DNA from: Cynocephalus volans
Lineage: Eukaryota > Chordata > Mammalia > Dermoptera > Cynocephalidae
Length of the DNA: 64,000 nt
Reading direction: 5' to 3'
NCBI RefSeq assembly: GCF_027409185.1
Contig: NC_084462.1
Location: forward strand, 157,653,490 to 157,717,489
Shown here: positions 60,509 through 64,000 of the stretch, piece after piece
Position numbering within the stretch: position 1 is the first letter of the stretch
Layout of the letters: every line of letters starts with the position of its first letter
Notes under the pieces: generated by a model
The model's input: only the letters and a program-made list of their open reading frames with translations
Databases searched by the model: none
Told to the model about the DNA's origin: nothing
Position numbers and translations under genes: made by a program

Positions 60509-63500
60509 TTTTTTTAAAAATTTTTTTATTTTTTTTATTTTTTATTTTTTAAATTTTATTTTGTCGATATACGTTGTGGCTGATTATTGTTGCCCATCAC
60601 CAAAACCTCCCTCCCTCCTCTCTCCCCCCCGCCCCCCCACCAATGTCCCCTCTGTTTGCTTGTCGTATCAACTTCAAGTAACTGTGGTTGTTATATCTTC
60701 TTCCCCCGCCAGATTTTTTTGTGTGTGTGTGTGTGTGAATTATTTATTAATTTTTAGCTCCCACCAGTAAGTGAGAACATGTGGTATTTCTCTTTCTGTG
60801 CCTGACTTGTTTCACTTAATATAATTCTCTCAAGGTCCATCCATGTTGTTGCAAATGGCAGTATTTCATTCGTTTTTATAGCTGAGTAGTATTCCATTGT
60901 GTAGATGTACCACATTTTCCGTATCCACTCATCCGATGATGGGCATTTGGGCTGGTTCCAACTCTTGGCTATTGTAAAGAGTGCTGCGATAAACATTGGG
61001 AAACAGGTATACCTTCGACTTGATGATTTCCATTCCTCTGGGTATATTCCCAACAGTGGGATAGCTGGGTCGTATGGTAGATCTATCTGCAATTGTTTGA
61101 GGAACCTCCATACCATTTTCCATAGAGGCTGCACCATTTTGCAGTCCCACCAACAATGTATGAGAGTTCCTTTTTCTCCGCAACCTCGCCAGCATTTATC
61201 GTTCAGAGTCTTTTGGATTTTAGCCATCCTAACTGGGGTTAGATGGTATCTCAGTGTGGTTTTGATTTGCATTTCCCGGATGCTGAGTGATGTTGAGCAT
61301 TTTTTCATATGTCTGTTGGCCATTTGGATATCTTCCTTAGAGAAATGCCTACTTAGCTCTTTTGCCCATTTTTTAATTGGGTTGCTTGTTTTTTTCTTGT
61401 AAAGTTGTTTGAGTTCCTTATATATTCTGGATATTAATCCTTTGTCAGATGTATATTTTGCAAATATTTTCTCCCACTCTGTTGTTGTCTTTTAACTCTG
61501 TTAATTGTTTCTTTTGCTGTGCAGAAGCTTTTTAGTTTGATATAATCCCATTTGTTTATTTTTCCTTTCGTTGCCCGTGCTTTTGGGGTCGTATTCATGA
61601 AGTCTATGTCCAGTCCTATTTCCTGAAGTGTTTCTCCTATGTTTTCTTTAAGAAGTTTTATTGTTTCGGGGTGTATATTTAAATCCTTAATCCATTTTGA
61701 GTTGATTTTAGTATATGGTGAGAGGTATGGATCTAGTTTCATTCTCCTGCATATGGATATCCAGTTATCCCAGCACCATTTGCTGAAGAGGCAGTCCCTT
61801 CCCCAGTGAATAGGCTTGGTGCCTTTGTCAAAGATCAGATGGCAGTAAGTGTGTGGGTTGATTTCTGGGTTCTCTATTCTATTCCATTGATCAGTGTGTC
61901 TGTTTTTATGCCAGTACCATACTGTTTTGGTTATTATAGCTTTGTAGTATAGCTTAAAGTCAGGTAGTGTTATGCCTCCAGTTTTATTTTTTTTGCTCAG
62001 CATTGCTTTGGCTATGCATGGTCTTTTATTATTCCATGTAAATGTCTGGATAGTTCTTTCCATTTCGGAGAAAAATGTCTTTGGAATTTTGATGGGGATT
62101 GCATTGAATTTGTATATCACTTTGGGTAGTATAGACATTTTCACTATGTTGATTCTTCCAGTCCAAGAGCATGGGATATCTTTCCATCTTCTTGTATCCT
62201 CTTTAATTTCTCTCAGCAGTGGTTTGTAGTTCTCATTATAGAGATTTTTCACCTCCTTGGTTAACTCAATACCTAAGTATTTTATTTTTTTGGTGGCTAT
62301 TGTAAATGGGCAGGTTTTCTTGATTTCTCGTTCTGCATGTTCACTATTGGAGAAAAGAAATGCTACTGATTTTTGTGTGTTGATTTTGTATCCTGCTACT
62401 GTGCTGAAATCATTTATCAATTCCAACAGGTTTTTTGTAGAGGTTTTAGGCTGTTCGATATATAGGATCATGTCATCTGCAAACAGGGACAGTTTGACTT
62501 CATCTTTTCCAATCTGGATGCCCTTTATTTCCTTCTCTTCTCTGATGGCTCTGGCTAGTACTTCCAACACTATGTTGAATAGGAGTGGTGAGAGTGGGCA
62601 TCCTTGTCTAGTTCCTGTTCTTAAAGGAAAAGCTTTCAGCTTTTCCCCATTCAGGATGATATTGGCAGTGGGTTTGTCATATATGGCTTTAATTATGTTG
62701 AGATACTTTCCCTCTATACCTAACTTGTAGAGGGTCTTTGTCATGAATGAGTGCTGAACTTTATCAAATGCTTTTTCAGCATCTATAGAGATGATCATAT
62801 GGTCCTTGTGTTTGAGTTTATTGATATGGTATATCACATTTATTGATTTGCGTATGTTGAACCAACCTTGCATCCCTGGGATGAATCCCACTTGATCGTG
62901 GTGAATAATTTTACATATGTGTTGCTGTATTCTGTTTGCTAGTATTTTAGTGAGGATTTTTGCATCTATATTCATCAAGGATATCGGCCTGTAGTTTTCT
63001 TTTTTGGTTATATCTTTACCTGGTTTTGGTATCAGGATGATGTTTGCTTCATAGAATGAGTTTGGGAGATTTGCGTCTGTTTCAATCTTTTGGAATAGTT
63101 TGTAAAGAATCGATGTCAATTCCTCTTTGAATGTTTGGTAAAGTTCTGCTGTGAATCCATCTGGTCCTGGGCTTTTCTTTGTTGGGAGCCTTCTGATAAC
63201 AACTTCAATCTCCTTTATTGTTATTGGTCTGTTCAAATTTTCTGTGTCTTCATGGTTCAGTTTTGGGAGCTTGTGTGTGTCCAGAAATTTATCCATTTCC
63301 TCCAGATTTTCAAATTTGTTGGCGTATAGTTGTTTATAGTAGTTTCAAATGATTCCTTGTATTTCAGATGAATCAGTTGTAATATCGCCTTTTTCATTTC
63401 TAATTTTTGTTATTTGAGTCTTCTCTCTTCTTTTTTTTGTTAGCCATGCTAATGGTTTGTCAATTTTATTTATCTTTTCAAAAAACCAACTTTTGGATTC

Positions 63501-64000
63501 ATTGATCTTTTGAAATGTTTTTTTGGTTTCAATTTCATTCAGTTCTGCTCTGATCTTAATGATTTCTTTCCGTCTGCTAACTTTAGGTTTGGATTGTTCT
63601 TGTTTTTCTAGTTCTTTAAGGTGAAGTGTTAGGTTGTTCACTTGCCATCTTTTCATTCTTCTGAGGTGAGCATTTAATGCAATAAATTTCCCCCTTAATA
63701 CTGCTTTTGCAGTATCCCACAGGTTTTGGTATGATGTATCATTATTTTCATTAGTTTCAATAAATTTTTTGATTTCCTGCTTGATTTCTTCTTGGACCCA
63801 TATGTCATTAAGTAGAATGCTGTTTAATTTCCATGTGTTTGTATAGTTTCCAGAGTTTCGTTTGTTATTAATTTCTAGTTTTAATCCATTGTGGTCTGAG
63901 AAAATACATAGGATAATTCCAAGTTTTTGAATTTGTTGAGACTTGATTTGTGACCTAATATGTGATCTATCCTGGAGAATGATCCATGTGCTGATGAGAA
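60509..64000 (-). mobile_element. LINE-1 element, 3' part, running off the window
   Basis: Minus-strand L1. Its A-rich tail is the T/A-rich stretch at 60509-60557. It is preceded in element sense by a 3'UTR with a G-rich polypurine tract (60602-60643), typical of L1, and a (CA)n at about 60720-60738. ORF2 follows, continuing to the edge at 64000. The 5' half (rest of ORF2, ORF1, 5'UTR) is outside. The long near-intact frames and preserved tail mark a fairly young copy. Confidence 0.95.
60754..64000 (-). pseudogene. L1 ORF2 (endonuclease/reverse transcriptase), 5'-partial and disrupted
   Basis: ORF2 normally encodes an endonuclease plus reverse transcriptase that copies L1 RNA at the target site. 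Present here are the end of the endonuclease domain ([10 protein letters not shown] and SDHNGL, near 63880-63980), the linker, and the reverse-transcriptase domain with its catalytic FADDM motif (about 62469-62483), [13 protein letters not shown] and [13 protein letters not shown]. The Cys-rich C-terminus ([18 protein letters not shown]) is in the last segment. Two breaks are visible: an in-frame TGA at 63345-63347, and a frameshift at about 61472-61487 that moves the C-terminal part into another frame (continuing to the natural stop at 60754). It therefore cannot make a full ORF2 protein. The start lies beyond the window. Confidence 0.93.

Noticed and set aside
60905-62730. Plus-strand frames (165, 85 and 157 codons) over the L1
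   Set aside because: Antisense shadows of L1 ORF2.

Overview
This is a mammalian nuclear window, almost certainly from a placental mammal. It holds one confident protein-coding gene, the intronless transcriptional regulator IRF2BPL on the minus strand (CDS 12688-15033). Everything else I can name is regulatory sequence or interspersed repeat. There are no tRNA or rRNA genes, no CRISPR array and no bacterial or viral-genome gene layout. The species is inferred from the repeats. There are no Alu elements. There is a dimeric and two monomeric SINEs whose units look derived from tRNA-Ile, as in the CYN SINEs described from colugos (Dermoptera). The MaLR LTRs are of MST type, as found in primates and their relatives. 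A colugo such as Galeopterus is the best guess (about 0.65); another lineage with a similar tRNA SINE cannot be excluded without a search.

Layout. 1-11850: intergenic DNA 3' of IRF2BPL, with MIR and L2 relics, a mariner-type MITE inside a MIR, and a young dimeric SINE with a perfect 17-bp target duplication. 11850-16150: the IRF2BPL transcription unit, read right to left. It has a poly(A) signal at 11877-11882, a 3'UTR with facing U and A homopolymers, a 781-codon single-exon CDS, a GC-rich 5'UTR with one short uORF, and a CpG-island promoter with CRE, NRF1 and ETS motifs. 16150-29330: a repeat-poor upstream domain with two further CpG-rich clusters (19.1-20.4 kb and 22.98-23.43 kb) and AT-rich blocks that look like regulatory sequence; I see no gene in it. 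29340-60500: gene desert with MIR, L2 and hAT relics, a SINE, solo LTRs at 31803-32214 and 56310-56747, a probable MLT1 LTR splitting a MIR, and a complete two-LTR MaLR provirus (45189-47526). 60509-64000: a LINE-1 on the minus strand with a broken ORF2, running off the right edge.

The most interesting items are three. The MaLR provirus has LTRs that differ by roughly 15 percent by eye, yet its gag-like frame is still open over about 250 codons. The IRF2BPL 3'UTR has a U16/A19 inverted homopolymer pair that could form a long A:U stem. The extra CpG islands upstream of IRF2BPL could mark a distal promoter or enhancer. I found no convincing new multi-gene system.
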